Below the pieces are notes generated by a model. It was not told the origin of the DNA. It saw only the letters and a list, made by a program, of their open reading frames with translations, and made no database searches. From positions 264,059 to 328,058 of the forward strand of contig JAIBBX010000004.1 of assembly GCA_019694475.1 (NCBI GenBank): a stretch of 64,000 nucleotides of DNA, read 5' to 3'. This document shows, in pieces, positions 53,717 to 64,000 of the stretch (positions within the stretch are counted from its first letter, which is position 1; each line of letters begins with the position of its first letter). The stretch is from Parachlamydiales bacterium (GTDB lineage Bacteria > Chlamydiota > Chlamydiia > Chlamydiales > SM23-39). The translations under genes and the position numbers were made by a program.

Positions 53717-54832
53717 ATGAAAGTTTATTTGGTTGCGATTTGTCTTCTTTGTTTTTCCTGCAGTAAAAAAGGCCCCGTCCAAACGCCCGCCGTTCCGGTG
53801 ACTGCCATTCAAGTAAAGCCGCAAACCATCCCTGCCAATTTCGAATATGTGGGCGTGGGAAAAAGCTCGCACATTGTCGAACTGAGAGCGCGTGTAGAAG
53901 GATATTTGGAAGCGATCGATTATACAGAAGGAGGGCTTGTCCGCGCAGGCGATTTGATGTTTGTGGTCGATCAGCGACCCTTCATTGCTGCTCTCGAAAT
54001 GGCTCAAGGAGAACTCTTGAGACAGCAGGCCATATTGTGGAATGCACAGCAGACAAAAAACCGGATGGTGCCGCTATATAAAGAAGATGCGGTAAGCCAA
54101 AAAGATATGGACGATGCGATCGCAAGTGAACTTGCTGCGGAAGCTGATGTAGTTACTGCGAAGGCAAATGTTGAAAAAGCAAAAATCAATCTGAGTTACA
54201 CGAGCATCCAGGCCCCAGTGACCGGCATGGCAAGCGATGCGAAATTCCGAGAAGGCGCGCTGATCTCTCCAGGTCCTGATAGTCTTCTGACCGACATTTA
54301 TGTGATCGATCCGATCTGGGTTTATTTCAGCGTGTCGACGGGCGATATTTTGAAGGCTCGCGATGAGGCAGCCAAAGGGCTTATGCAATTGCCCAAAGAC
54401 AGCAATTTTGATATCCAAGTTATTTTTGCCGATGGATCTAGTCTTCCTGCCACAGGAAAGATCGATTTTACTGCGCCCTCTTTGCAGCAGAGCACCGGTA
54501 CAATGATGGTCCGAACGGTTTTGCCGAATCCGGAAGGATTGCTTAAACCGGGCGAGTTTGTTCGCGTTGTTTTGAAAGGAGCGATCCGCCCTAATGCGGT
54601 GATTGTCCCTCAAACGGCGATGATGCAAGGAATGAACGGTATGTTTGTCTGGGTTATAGACGAACAATCTCAGGCGCAAATGCGACCCATTGTGCCAGGT
54701 GATTGGTATAAAGATTACTGGATCATCCAATCGGGGTTGAAAAAGGGGGATATTGTGATCACGCAAGGAGTAAATAAAGTGCAAAACAGCACGCTAGTTA
54801 CTGTAAAAAATTGGGCGCCGGAGAACCCATGA
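53717..54832 (+). CDS. RND efflux periplasmic adaptor lipoprotein (AcrA/MexA type)
   Basis: Membrane-fusion protein linking the RND pump to the outer-membrane channel. With ATG 53717 (GAGG 6 bases upstream; 371 residues) the signal peptide KVYLVAICLLCFSC has a lipobox, so Cys16 is lipidated. The lipoyl halves are at about 55–85 (VGKSSHIVELRARVEGYLEA) and about 170–185 (YTSIQAPVTGMASDAKFREG), separated by a coiled-coil hairpin (QAILWNAQQTKNRMVPLYKE region). The beta-barrel and membrane-proximal domains follow (ATGKIDFTAPSLQQSTGTMM). It is the first gene of a three-gene operon and its stop overlaps the pump start (ATGA). Confidence 0.92.
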   Translation: MKVYLVAICLLCFSCSKKGPVQTPAVPVTAIQVKPQTIPANFEYVGVGKSSHIVELRARVEGYLEAIDYTEGGLVRAGDLMFVVDQRPFIAALEMAQGELLRQQAILWNAQQTKNRMVPLYKEDAVSQKDMDDAIASELAAEADVVTAKANVEKAKINLSYTSIQAPVTGMASDAKFREGALISPGPDSLLTDIYVIDPIWVYFSVSTGDILKARDEAAKGLMQLPKDSNFDIQVIFADGSSLPATGKIDFTAPSLQQSTGTMMVRTVLPNPEGLLKPGEFVRVVLKGAIRPNAVIVPQTAMMQGMNGMFVWVIDEQSQAQMRPIVPGDWYKDYWIIQSGLKKGDIVITQGVNKVQNSTLVTVKNWAPENP

Positions 54833-57800
54833 TATCTCGTTTTTTTATCGACCATCCGATCTTTGCCGCGGTTCTCTCGATCATCATCACTTTTGCAGGT
54901 TTGACTTCGATCATCAATTTGCCCGTAGAGCAATACCCCAATATTACTCCGCCTCTCATCCAAGTGACGGCTACTTACAATGGCGCGAATGCCGATACAA
55001 TGGCAAACGATGTTGCCTCGCCGCTTGAGCAGCAGATCTTGGGCGTCGAGGACATGATCTACATGTATTCGCAAAACTCTTCGACCGGCAATATGACGCT
55101 CGATGTCTATTTCAATATCGGCAGCGATGCAAATATGGATCAGGTCAATGTGCTCAACTTGGTCAATCAGGCAATGTCTCAGCTGCCGACAGAAGTGCAA
55201 GAAGAGGGCGTCACCATCAAAAAGCAGAGCCCCAATATCTTGCTTATCGTCGCCCTCCAATCGCCGCAGGGCATCTACGACCAGATCTTCACGAGCAATT
55301 ATGCGAGCATCAACGTAGTGAATGAACTCGATCTGCTCCCAGGGATCAGCACTATTTCGATTATTGGGGAAAGGGACTACTCGATGCGTGTCTGGCTAAG
55401 GCCTGACATGATGGCAGAGCTTGGCATTACAACAAACGACATAGTTGCGGCCATCCAGCAGCAAAATGCCGACTTCGGCATCGGGCAAATGGGCCAGGCG
55501 CCCAATGTGAAACCGGTCACTTTGACTGTCCCAATGGCAACCCAAGGAAGATTGAGTACGCCCGAACAATTCGAAAATATCATTCTAAGGGCCGATCTCA
55601 ATGGACAGATGGTTCTCCTGAAGGATGTGGCCAAAGTCACTCTTGGCGCCCAAGATTATACCGTCGATGGCGCCCTCGATGCAGTTCCCACAACGCTGCT
55701 TGCCATTTACCAAGAATATGGAGCGAATGCTTTGCAAGTGGCTGAGTCGGTGCGCAAGACAATGGATCGGATTTCAAAAAATTTCCCAGGTGGACTGACT
55801 TACTCGATTCCCTATGATACAACTTTGTATATCAAAACATCGATCAAAGAGGTTTTCCGCACTCTTTTAGAAGCGGCTCTCCTCGTTGTTCTCGTTGTTT
55901 TTGTCTTTTTACAAACCTTCCGAGCGACTCTCATCCCAGTTCTTGCCATGATCGTTTCAATCATCGGTGCTTTTGCGGGGCTGTATGTTCTCGGATTTTC
56001 AATCAATACGCTGACTCTTTTCGGAATGGTTCTTGCTATAGGAATTGTAGTGGATGATGCGATCGTGGTGGTGGAGAACGTAGAACGCAACTTGCGCGCC
56101 TTTAAACTGTCACCAAAAGATGCGGCTCGCAAAGCAATGGAGGAGGTGACGAATCCTGTCATCGCAATCGTTTTTGTCCTTTGCTCCGTGTTCATCCCGG
56201 TGGCTTTCCTCGGAGGGATTGCTGGCCAGCTCTATAAGCAGTTTGCCATCACGATCGCTGTCTCTGTCTTCATTTCCGGCTTCGTAGCGCTTACTTTAAG
56301 CCCTGCTATTGCCGCTCTGGTGTTAAAACCACAAGAACACGAACTCAAATGGGCCAAATGGTTCAACGATACGCTGGCCAAAGTGACCGAATTTTATGGC
56401 AAGATGACATCCTGGCTTATTCAGCGAACTTGGTTTGGAATGGGAATTTTCGCTGCTATCTTGGCTGTTCTGTTCATGTTTTTTAAAATAACCCCCACTA
56501 GTTTCGTTCCTAATGAAGATCAGGGATATTTGATTGTCTTTGCCAATCTTCCCGATGCATCGAGCCTCGATCGGACGAAGAAAGTCGACGATATGATCGA
56601 GCAAATCGCAATGAAACATCCAGGCGTGGAGCATGTTGTCTCTCTGACCGGATTTAGCATCATGGAAAGCTTGGATCGAACGACGCTCGGGACGAATTTT
56701 ATCATTTTAAAAGATTGGAAAAACCGGAAAAAGAAAAGCTTGCATGCCGATGCGATTCTCAAAGATCTGCAGCGCGAATTTTTTGAAATCCAAGATGCAC
56801 AAGTAATTGTGACAAACCCTCCGGCTATCCAAGGGTTGGGAACTGTTGGCGGTTTCGAGTTTTGGATCGAGAATCGAGGCGATGGCGGGATGCCAGCACT
56901 GGAGTCTGCCGTTGGCCAATTTTTAGAGAATGCAAAAAAACGTCCTGAACTGGCAGGCCTTTACACGACTGCGCAATTCAACAACCTGCAATTCTATGTC
57001 AATCTCGACCGATATAAAGCGATGGCTCTCGGCGTTTCGATTTCCGATGTGTTTCAAGCTCTCCAGACGCTGCTCGGCTCTGTTTATGTAAATAATTTTA
57101 ACAAATTCGGCCGAGTTTATCAGGTGATTGTGCAAGCAGAGCCGCAATATCGAGAGCGGCTCGACAACCTCGGCGATATGTATGTTCGATCCAGCCTTCA
57201 AGAGATGGTTCCATTAAAATCGCTCATTTCCATTTCCTATACAAAAGGGCCCAATCTCGTCAGCCGATTCAACGATTTCCCGGCTGCTGAAATCATTGGC
57301 GGCCCGGCTCCTGGCTACTCTTCCGGCCAGGCAATCAAAGCGATGGAGGAGCTCGCTCAAGAATTGGGCCCAAATATGAATTATGGGTGGAGCGGCGAAG
57401 TGTATCAAGAGATTGCCACGGGCGGCACATCTTTTGTGGTCCTGCTTGCTGGACTTTTCATGGTTTTTCTCATCCTCTCTGCACTTTATGAAAGATGGAC
57501 TCTTCCCCTAGCGATCATCATGGCGGTTCCTTTTGGAGCGCTCGGCGCCTTTACGGCAATTTGGATCAGGAATATGCCCAACGACGTCTATTTCCAAATC
57601 GGCCTTGTCACACTCATCGCTCTTTCTGCGAAAAATGCGATTTTGATCGTCGAATTTGCGGTGATGCAAAAAAAACAAGGTCTTTCCACGGTCGATGCAG
57701 CAATTACTGCTGCCAAACTGCGCTTGCGAGCGATCATCATGACCTCGCTCACATTCATCTTGGGCGTAACCCCGCTTGTTACAAGCCAAGGAGCTGGAGC

Positions 57801-57924
57801 CGCCAGCCGCCATTCGGTAGGCACAGGCGTGATGGGCGGCATGATCGCTGCCACTTTCTTGGCCATATTCTTCGTCCCGCTTTTCTTCAAACTTTTAGCA
57901 GGAAAGAAGGATGAGAAAATTTAA
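54829..57924 (+). CDS. RND efflux pump, AcrB/MexB (HAE1) type
   Basis: Proton-driven inner-membrane multidrug transporter, 1031 residues with ATG 54829 (MISRFFIDHPIFAAVLSIII; GGAG just upstream). Twelve membrane segments and two large periplasmic loops are visible. The proton relay is intact: D409 and D410 in GIVVDDAIVVVENVER and K935 in LSAKNAILIVEFA. NLPVEQYPNITPPLIQVTAT and the QQNADFGIGQMG stretch are typical of the hydrophobe exporter group. The substrate range is unknown. It overlaps both neighbours (4 bases with the adaptor, 14 with the channel), so the complex is made from one transcript. Confidence 0.95.
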   Translation: MISRFFIDHPIFAAVLSIIITFAGLTSIINLPVEQYPNITPPLIQVTATYNGANADTMANDVASPLEQQILGVEDMIYMYSQNSSTGNMTLDVYFNIGSDANMDQVNVLNLVNQAMSQLPTEVQEEGVTIKKQSPNILLIVALQSPQGIYDQIFTSNYASINVVNELDLLPGISTISIIGERDYSMRVWLRPDMMAELGITTNDIVAAIQQQNADFGIGQMGQAPNVKPVTLTVPMATQGRLSTPEQFENIILRADLNGQMVLLKDVAKVTLGAQDYTVDGALDAVPTTLLAIYQEYGANALQVAESVRKTMDRISKNFPGGLTYSIPYDTTLYIKTSIKEVFRTLLEAALLVVLVVFVFLQTFRATLIPVLAMIVSIIGAFAGLYVLGFSINTLTLFGMVLAIGIVVDDAIVVVENVERNLRAFKLSPKDAARKAMEEVTNPVIAIVFVLCSVFIPVAFLGGIAGQLYKQFAITIAVSVFISGFVALTLSPAIAALVLKPQEHELKWAKWFNDTLAKVTEFYGKMTSWLIQRTWFGMGIFAAILAVLFMFFKITPTSFVPNEDQGYLIVFANLPDASSLDRTKKVDDMIEQIAMKHPGVEHVVSLTGFSIMESLDRTTLGTNFIILKDWKNRKKKSLHADAILKDLQREFFEIQDAQVIVTNPPAIQGLGTVGGFEFWIENRGDGGMPALESAVGQFLENAKKRPELAGLYTTAQFNNLQFYVNLDRYKAMALGVSISDVFQALQTLLGSVYVNNFNKFGRVYQVIVQAEPQYRERLDNLGDMYVRSSLQEMVPLKSLISISYTKGPNLVSRFNDFPAAEIIGGPAPGYSSGQAIKAMEELAQELGPNMNYGWSGEVYQEIATGGTSFVVLLAGLFMVFLILSALYERWTLPLAIIMAVPFGALGAFTAIWIRNMPNDVYFQIGLVTLIALSAKNAILIVEFAVMQKKQGLSTVDAAITAAKLRLRAIIMTSLTFILGVTPLVTSQGAGAASRHSVGTGVMGGMIAATFLAIFFVPLFFKLLAGKKDEKI

Positions 57925-59320
57925 TATTCTCTTTCTCTTCTTGGCCTCTTGCACTCTCTATCCGAAATACATGCGCGAAGTGGAATTTGCGATGCCATCT
58001 GAGTGGCGCATCGATGCATGCGAGATGAATGAGCTTGGCAACATCGGCTGGTGGAAGAATTTTGGAGACCCAGTTTTAGATGGGTACATTCAGGATGCTC
58101 TTGCCTACAATCAAGATTTGCAAGTGGCCATTGCTACTGTTGACGCATTTGCAGCGCAGCTGGGGATTGCTGAGTCACAGCTGTATCCGCAATTGAGCGG
58201 AACTGGAAGCGCCGCACGTGCTAAACAATCGGAAAATTTGAGCCCGCTTCTTCCAGGAGAGCCCGACATTAGCAACGCCTATGAACTCATTTTGAATGCA
58301 TCGTACCAGGTCGACATTTGGGGCCAAATACGCAGCGCGGTCGATGCGGCAAAGGCACAATTATATGCATCGATCGAAACGAGAAGAACTGTGGTTTTAA
58401 CACTGGTTAGTTCGGTTGCTTCGACGTATATCTTGATGCGGCAGTTCGATGAGCAGCTTGCCATTGCAGAAGCGACGAAAAAATCGAGAGAAACTTCCTA
58501 TAAATTGGCGAAAATCCGCTTTGATTTGGGACTCACTTCGATGCTTCCTGTCGATCAGGCAAAATCGGAAGTTGAAGATGCGCAAACAACGGTTGACCAG
58601 ATCAAAATCCAGATCGCTTTGGCCGAAGATCTGCTCTGCTTTTTAATCGGAAAACCTCCGATCAAGCCAGAAAGAGGAAAACTGCTCGGCCAAATCTGCA
58701 TGCCGCCTTGCGTGCCAGCGTACCTGCCATCGGAATTGCTCAATCAGCGGCCCGATATATTGGCAGCCGAACAGCAGCTCATCGCGGCAAACGCTGAGAT
58801 TGGTGTGGCGAGAGCTGCCTTTTTTCCTAGCATTTCACTCACAGGCCAATATGGCGCGGAGAGCGCAACGCTTGGCAATCTGCTCACAAAACCATCGAGC
58901 ATTTGGGAATATGGAGTGAGCCTTCTGCAAGAGATTTTTACTGGCGGCCAGCTCACAAATCAACTCAGGTTGACCGAAGCGCAGCAGAGGGAGGCTTTGC
59001 ATCAGTATCAATCAACAATCCTCAACGCTTTTAAAGAGGTGAATGACAGTTTGATCTCGCATCAGATTTCGATCGATTTAGAACGGGATCAGAAAATCAA
59101 GACGGCGACATTGAAAGATTATTTGCGCCTCTCTTGGCTCCGCTATCAAAATGGCCAAACCGATTACCTGACTTATCTCGATGCCGAAAGGCAGTTTTTC
59201 CGAGCTGAGTTAGCTTATGCGGAAGCGCAGGCCAAAAATTTCACCACGCTGATCGATATCTACAAGTCGCTGGGCGGCGGCTGGGTCGTGGCTGCCGACT
59301 GCTCGATTTCCCAGCCATAA
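57911..59320 (+). CDS. Outer-membrane efflux channel lipoprotein (OprM/NodT type)
   Basis: A 469-residue outer-membrane factor. The signal peptide FNILFLFLASC is a lipobox type with Cys14. The two homologous halves of TolC-like proteins are visible: WWKNFGDPVLDGYIQDALAY and YQVDIWGQIRSAVDAAKAQL in the first, then LLNQRPDILAAEQQLIAANA and AAFFPSISLTGQYG in the second. The periplasmic end has YQNGQTDYLTYLDAERQFF. It overlaps the pump gene by 14 bases and completes the tripartite efflux system. Confidence 0.93.
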   Translation: MRKFNILFLFLASCTLYPKYMREVEFAMPSEWRIDACEMNELGNIGWWKNFGDPVLDGYIQDALAYNQDLQVAIATVDAFAAQLGIAESQLYPQLSGTGSAARAKQSENLSPLLPGEPDISNAYELILNASYQVDIWGQIRSAVDAAKAQLYASIETRRTVVLTLVSSVASTYILMRQFDEQLAIAEATKKSRETSYKLAKIRFDLGLTSMLPVDQAKSEVEDAQTTVDQIKIQIALAEDLLCFLIGKPPIKPERGKLLGQICMPPCVPAYLPSELLNQRPDILAAEQQLIAANAEIGVARAAFFPSISLTGQYGAESATLGNLLTKPSSIWEYGVSLLQEIFTGGQLTNQLRLTEAQQREALHQYQSTILNAFKEVNDSLISHQISIDLERDQKIKTATLKDYLRLSWLRYQNGQTDYLTYLDAERQFFRAELAYAEAQAKNFTTLIDIYKSLGGGWVVAADCSISQP

Positions 59321-59443
59321 TTGGCCCTGTAAAAAAAATTTTTGCATAATTCAAGTCTTTTCTTTACACTGAACCCCATTTTATAAATTGTTCGGGGAAG
59401 GCTAAACCCTTGCCTGAGAAATATTTAACAACATGTGGTGAAC

Positions 59444-61024
59444 ATGAAGCGATTTTTTGTTTTTTGGTTTTTGGTTGTAAGTTTTGTTCCTTTAATGGCT
59501 GGGCTGATCAATTGGGGGGCTCCAGATATTGTTTCTGCAACAATGGCTGATGTAAGCGATCACAGAATTGTCATCGACTCGAGTGGCAACGTGACAGTGA
59601 TCTACATCGAAGCCGGGGTATTGAAAGCAAATACTCTTCCTCAAGGAGGAAGTTGGGGAACTCCTGTGACTTTATCGGTAATGACCGCTTCTGATCCTTC
59701 TTTAGCGGTTGATTCAAGCGGCAATGTGACTGCTGTTTGGGTTGATGGAGGAGTTGTCAATACTGCGATCTATACTCCGATGGGAGGATGGGGTTCGGCG
59801 ACAGCCTTGTCTGCAATCGGCACAGCAGCTACTGCTAGGGTTGCTCTTTCCTCAAATGGCGATATCGTTGTTGTGTGGCAAAGAAGCGGATTTATTGAAT
59901 CTATCACTAAGCTCGTTGGAGGAGCATGGGGCCTTGTTAGTATTTTGTCTCCAGCAAATTCAGATAATCCTGCCTTATCTATTGGAGATGATGGAACGGT
60001 CGTAGTTGTTTGGCACACAAATTCGGTCTCTGGAAATCTTACGATGTCGGCATCAAAGCAAATTAGTGGGGCCTGGAACGCAGCTAAATCGATGATAGCT
60101 GTCTCTCCAGCTTTCTATCACAATTATCCCAGAGTGTCGGTAGATAAGCATGGAAATGCGGAAGCCGTTTGGTTCCGTTACCAATATGATGCCACGACTG
60201 GAGACTATATTGGAGTTGTATTGATTTCTGCCTCACTCCCTGCAAACGCTCCTTCATGGAGTGCAATCCCTACACAATTGTCCAATATAGGTACTAGAAA
60301 TCCAGCAGATTTGAAGGCAAAGATTCAGCATGATTCACAAGGGAATGTTGTGGCTATATGGTCGATCAGCTACGATAATTCCAATTTTTTTATTGAGTCT
60401 GCCCTCAAAACTGTGGGAGGTCAATGGACCACCCCAGGTACAGTGATCGCGAGCTCCAAGTATTCATATCAAGGGGATCTTTCTGTAAATGGTCTGAATG
60501 ATGCAGTTATTGCTTATATGGACTTTGATGGAAGTAATGTAATCATTCAAAGTAATGAAGCTAACGTGAGCGGAGTTCTGACTACGCTTTTTTGGCCTTC
60601 GCCAATAACAGTCTCCGCAGGATCGGATAATTCTTATCCAAGAATCAGTTCTGTGTACGCAAATTCACAAGTGTCCGCAGGTGCGTCTTGGATTAATTAT
60701 AGCGGCGGATTTAAGGTTCTTCAGGTTGCTACAGGAACAAGATCGACTGTTTCTCCACCAACAAATGTGGCTGTTCAGCAAAGTTCGATCAATTTTGGGG
60801 TATTCCAAGACTATTATAACACGATTTCCTGGACTGCGAGCACAGATCCAAACGTTATCGGATACGTCATTTACCGAGATGGCGCCGTAATCGTTCAATT
60901 GACCGCGGATATGACTCAGTTCGAGGATCACAATGCTATCCAAAATGGCGCAGTTGTTTACGGAATCGCGGCTGTAGATTTTAATGAGACGCAGAGTGAT
61001 ATCGTAACTGTTAGTTATCCTTAA
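59444..61024 (+). CDS. Secreted repeat protein A (beta-propeller-like repeats, FnIII-like tail)
   Basis: A 526-residue exported protein with signal peptide (FFVFWFLVVSFVPLMAG). After it come at least six imperfect repeats of about 45–60 residues with the pattern D-x-x-GN-V/A-x-A/V-x-W...GG-x-WG (for example DSSGNVTAVWVDGGVVNTAI and DKHGNAEAVWFRY). These resemble the blades of Asp-box or BNR-type propellers. The last 90 residues (PPTNVAVQQSSINFGVFQDY, then NTISWTASTDPNVIGYVIYR) form a fibronectin-III-like domain. Possible surface or host-binding protein. Start: ATG 59444; GTG 59435 and 59438 are in frame. It is followed by its paralogue 27 bases later. Confidence 0.78.
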   Translation: MKRFFVFWFLVVSFVPLMAGLINWGAPDIVSATMADVSDHRIVIDSSGNVTVIYIEAGVLKANTLPQGGSWGTPVTLSVMTASDPSLAVDSSGNVTAVWVDGGVVNTAIYTPMGGWGSATALSAIGTAATARVALSSNGDIVVVWQRSGFIESITKLVGGAWGLVSILSPANSDNPALSIGDDGTVVVVWHTNSVSGNLTMSASKQISGAWNAAKSMIAVSPAFYHNYPRVSVDKHGNAEAVWFRYQYDATTGDYIGVVLISASLPANAPSWSAIPTQLSNIGTRNPADLKAKIQHDSQGNVVAIWSISYDNSNFFIESALKTVGGQWTTPGTVIASSKYSYQGDLSVNGLNDAVIAYMDFDGSNVIIQSNEANVSGVLTTLFWPSPITVSAGSDNSYPRISSVYANSQVSAGASWINYSGGFKVLQVATGTRSTVSPPTNVAVQQSSINFGVFQDYYNTISWTASTDPNVIGYVIYRDGAVIVQLTADMTQFEDHNAIQNGAVVYGIAAVDFNETQSDIVTVSYP

Positions 61025-61051
61025 TGTTATTTAATAAAAATGGGTTTATTT

Positions 61052-62617
61052 ATGAAGAAAATATTATTTTCAGTTTTTTTGGTGCTTTCGCTGCAATTGA
61101 TGTCTAAAGATATTAATTGGAATTATCCACCGAATGTCTTGTCCACATCGGGGTCAAATGCATCTGCTACGAAGGTAGCCATGGATGCATCGGGAAATGC
61201 TGTGGCTGTATGGCTGGAAAACGGAGTTGTAAAAGCCAAGTCAAAGCTAGTTTCAAACAACTGGGGAACGATTGCCACGCTCTCTGGAACAGGCGCATCT
61301 TCTCCAACGGTTGTTTCTGATTCGAATGGGAATGCGACTGCAGTCTGGCTTGAGAATGGGGTTGTAAAAGCATCTACAAAAACACTTTCTGGAAACTGGA
61401 CAGCTGCAACTTCTCTTTCAGGAACGAATGCTTCTAGTCCTTGCCTAGCTGTTAGTGCAGCTGGAGATGTTATTGCCGGATGGGTACGAGCTGGCGATGT
61501 GCAAACCTCGACTAAATTGTTCGGAGGAAGTTGGGGGAATGCAGCAACGATTACTGGCAGCTCTGCTAATTTGCCCCAAATCGCGATTGGAGGTACAGGT
61601 TCCAATGCAACCGCCGCGATTGTTTACCAAGACCTTACAACAGGAATTAACGTTGTATACGGTTCCACAAAAACAGTTTCTGGAACGTGGAGTGCAAAGA
61701 CAATTATATCCGATACGAAACATCAAGCAGGAAATTCTCGTGTAGCTGTTGATAAGAGCGGGAATGTAATGGCCATTTGGTATGCTTATGATGTTGCAGG
61801 TTCAAATTATTCAGGAGTAACTCTCCAAGCTGCATCAAAACCTTTTGGTGGAAGTTGGGGTACATTTTCATCCGTTTCACAAAAAGGGATAAAAAATCCT
61901 GCAAATTTGGATGCTCGCGTTTGCTACGATGGGTTAGGAAATGCGATTGCAGTTTGGGGTCAGTCATTCAATGACGAAACTTATTATATCCAGTCATCGA
62001 TCAAATCTGTCGATTTTTTTTGGTCTCAGCCGATCAATTTAGTTGAAGAGAGTTTATTTGCTTACGACTCAGATGTGAATGTTTCATCTTTTGGGGATGC
62101 TGTAGCACTTTTCATGTTTTATAATGGATCGCAAATGCTGATCCAATCTTCTCAGCTTGATATTACTGGTTTTATGGATTCTGTTTGGTCTGTGCCAGGC
62201 ACGATTTCATTGGGAAGCAAAAATGCATTCCCATCTGTAGCCATGGCTGTAAGTGGAAATGTATTGAATACAGTAGCAGTTTGGGTGTCATCAAACGGCG
62301 TCAATACTTCTGTTAATGCTTCTACAGGTTCATTGCAGCTTCTGTTGCCGCCTTCAGGCCTGACTGTGACTCAAAACAACAACAATTATGGTGTTTTTAC
62401 AGAGTATTACAATACTTTGTCATGGCAAGCTAGCACGGATGCAAACGTTGTTGGATATCTCATCTATAGGAATGGGGTGTTCTTGAAGCAGGTGGGAGCC
62501 AATATGCTCAGTTTCGTTGATGAAAATAGAGTGCAAAATGGTGCTGTGACATATGGTGTAGCTTCAATTGATGATCAAAATAATCATAGTCGGATCATAA
62601 CCGTTTCATTCCCGTAA
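61052..62617 (+). CDS. Secreted repeat protein B, tandem paralogue of A
   Basis: A 521-residue exported protein (signal peptide KKILFSVFLVLSLQLMS). It matches protein A from end to end. Its repeats are clearer: DASGNAVAVWLENGVVKAKS, DSNGNATAVWLENGVVKAST and DKSGNVMAIWYAYDV. The second repeat is nearly a copy of the first, also at DNA level. The C-terminal fibronectin-III-like domain begins PPSGLTVTQNNNNYGVFTEY and includes LSWQASTDANVVGYLIYRNG. I chose ATG 61052 because it aligns with the start of protein A; ATG 61040 is in frame. A strong hairpin follows. Confidence 0.78.
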   Translation: MKKILFSVFLVLSLQLMSKDINWNYPPNVLSTSGSNASATKVAMDASGNAVAVWLENGVVKAKSKLVSNNWGTIATLSGTGASSPTVVSDSNGNATAVWLENGVVKASTKTLSGNWTAATSLSGTNASSPCLAVSAAGDVIAGWVRAGDVQTSTKLFGGSWGNAATITGSSANLPQIAIGGTGSNATAAIVYQDLTTGINVVYGSTKTVSGTWSAKTIISDTKHQAGNSRVAVDKSGNVMAIWYAYDVAGSNYSGVTLQAASKPFGGSWGTFSSVSQKGIKNPANLDARVCYDGLGNAIAVWGQSFNDETYYIQSSIKSVDFFWSQPINLVEESLFAYDSDVNVSSFGDAVALFMFYNGSQMLIQSSQLDITGFMDSVWSVPGTISLGSKNAFPSVAMAVSGNVLNTVAVWVSSNGVNTSVNASTGSLQLLLPPSGLTVTQNNNNYGVFTEYYNTLSWQASTDANVVGYLIYRNGVFLKQVGANMLSFVDENRVQNGAVTYGVASIDDQNNHSRIITVSFP

Positions 62618-62624
62618 GAGAATG

Positions 62625-62652
62625 TTCCTCCAGCTGTATGCAGCTGGAGGAA
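62625..62652 (+). terminator. Strong hairpin after the repeat-protein genes
   Basis: TTCCTCCAGCTG (62625–62636), loop TATG, CAGCTGGAGGAA (62641–62652): a perfect 12-bp stem. It begins 7 bases after the stop. Only GGTTTG follows, so the T-run is poor, but the stem is strong enough to end transcription or stabilise the 3' end. Confidence 0.75.
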
Positions 62653-62784
62653 GGTTTGAATATACGCGCGGATTGTTATGAAAAACCCCTCAAAACTAAA
62701 AGGAAAGGAATGTAAATTTTTCTTGCGTCGAATCGTAAATTAGAATAAAAATTTTATCCAATCCTTCAATGGTTTTTCGTGGAA

Positions 62785-64000
<1,216 letters not shown>

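Overview
The window is about 64 kb of bacterial chromosome, and its gene order points to the phylum Chlamydiota. The order hisS–uhpC–dnaE, then a BamD-like gene, an LptE-like gene, rsbW, a conserved hypothetical and dacF, matches what I recall of the Chlamydia trachomatis block around CT543–CT551. The order lnt–lpxC–fabZ–lpxA–fmt–Inc-like gene–S10/spc/alpha ribosomal operon–gapA matches CT534–CT505. rpsN, rpmD, rpmJ, infA and adk are missing from the ribosomal cluster, as in Chlamydia. The many extra genes (glycosyltransferases, an RND pump, a potassium channel, collagen-like and Fic-like proteins) and the fairly balanced base composition suggest an amoeba-associated family of the Parachlamydiales (Waddlia-like) rather than a Chlamydiaceae pathogen. 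The family assignment is inference.

Layout. 1–4.7 kb: 3' part of hisS (incomplete at the left edge), a 906-residue helical-repeat protein and two small hypotheticals, all on the minus strand. 4.8–8.8 kb: the sugar-phosphate antiporter uhpC, then an accessory island on the minus strand with a GT90-type and a GT10 (fucosyltransferase-type) glycosyltransferase, each with an N-terminal export signal or anchor, plus a short truncated gene. 8.8–13.8 kb: dnaE, a secreted nuclease and a C39-like cysteine peptidase joined by ATGA overlaps. 13.8–19.3 kb: an unknown gene, then envelope-assembly proteins (BamD-like, LptE-like), rsbW, a methyltransferase-like protein, and dacF. 19.4–21.7 kb: two convergent, diverged paralogues with a Fic-like motif. 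21.7–25 kb: ksgA, a small membrane protein, a SurA-like chaperone and an RNA m5C methyltransferase, mostly overlapping.

25–33 kb: a DoxX-like protein, lnt, the lipid A/fatty acid genes lpxC–fabZ–lpxA, fmt, three tandem paralogues at the position of the chlamydial Inc protein Cap1 (CT529), and a membrane-anchored SLBB-like protein. 33.4–45.3 kb: one long run of 22 genes from rplC to rplQ, with secY and rpoA, ending in a strong terminator. 45.4–53.6 kb: gapA, an Arg-rich protein, tRNA-Leu(UAA) followed by an odd GC-rich element with a poly-C run, an RlmK-like methyltransferase, threonine aldolase, an APH-like kinase, a hydrolase, a TauE-type transporter, a TPR protein and a K+ channel. 53.7–59.3 kb: a complete RND efflux system (adaptor, pump, outer-membrane channel). 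59.4–64 kb: two tandem secreted repeat proteins with fibronectin-III-like tails, and a collagen-like gene that runs off the right edge.

The backbone genes serve translation, lipid A and envelope assembly and sugar-phosphate uptake. The accessory genes are mostly exported or possible host-facing proteins. The most unusual are the two eukaryote-like glycosyltransferases, the convergent Fic-like pair, the tandem Inc-like triplet and the tRNA-associated element.
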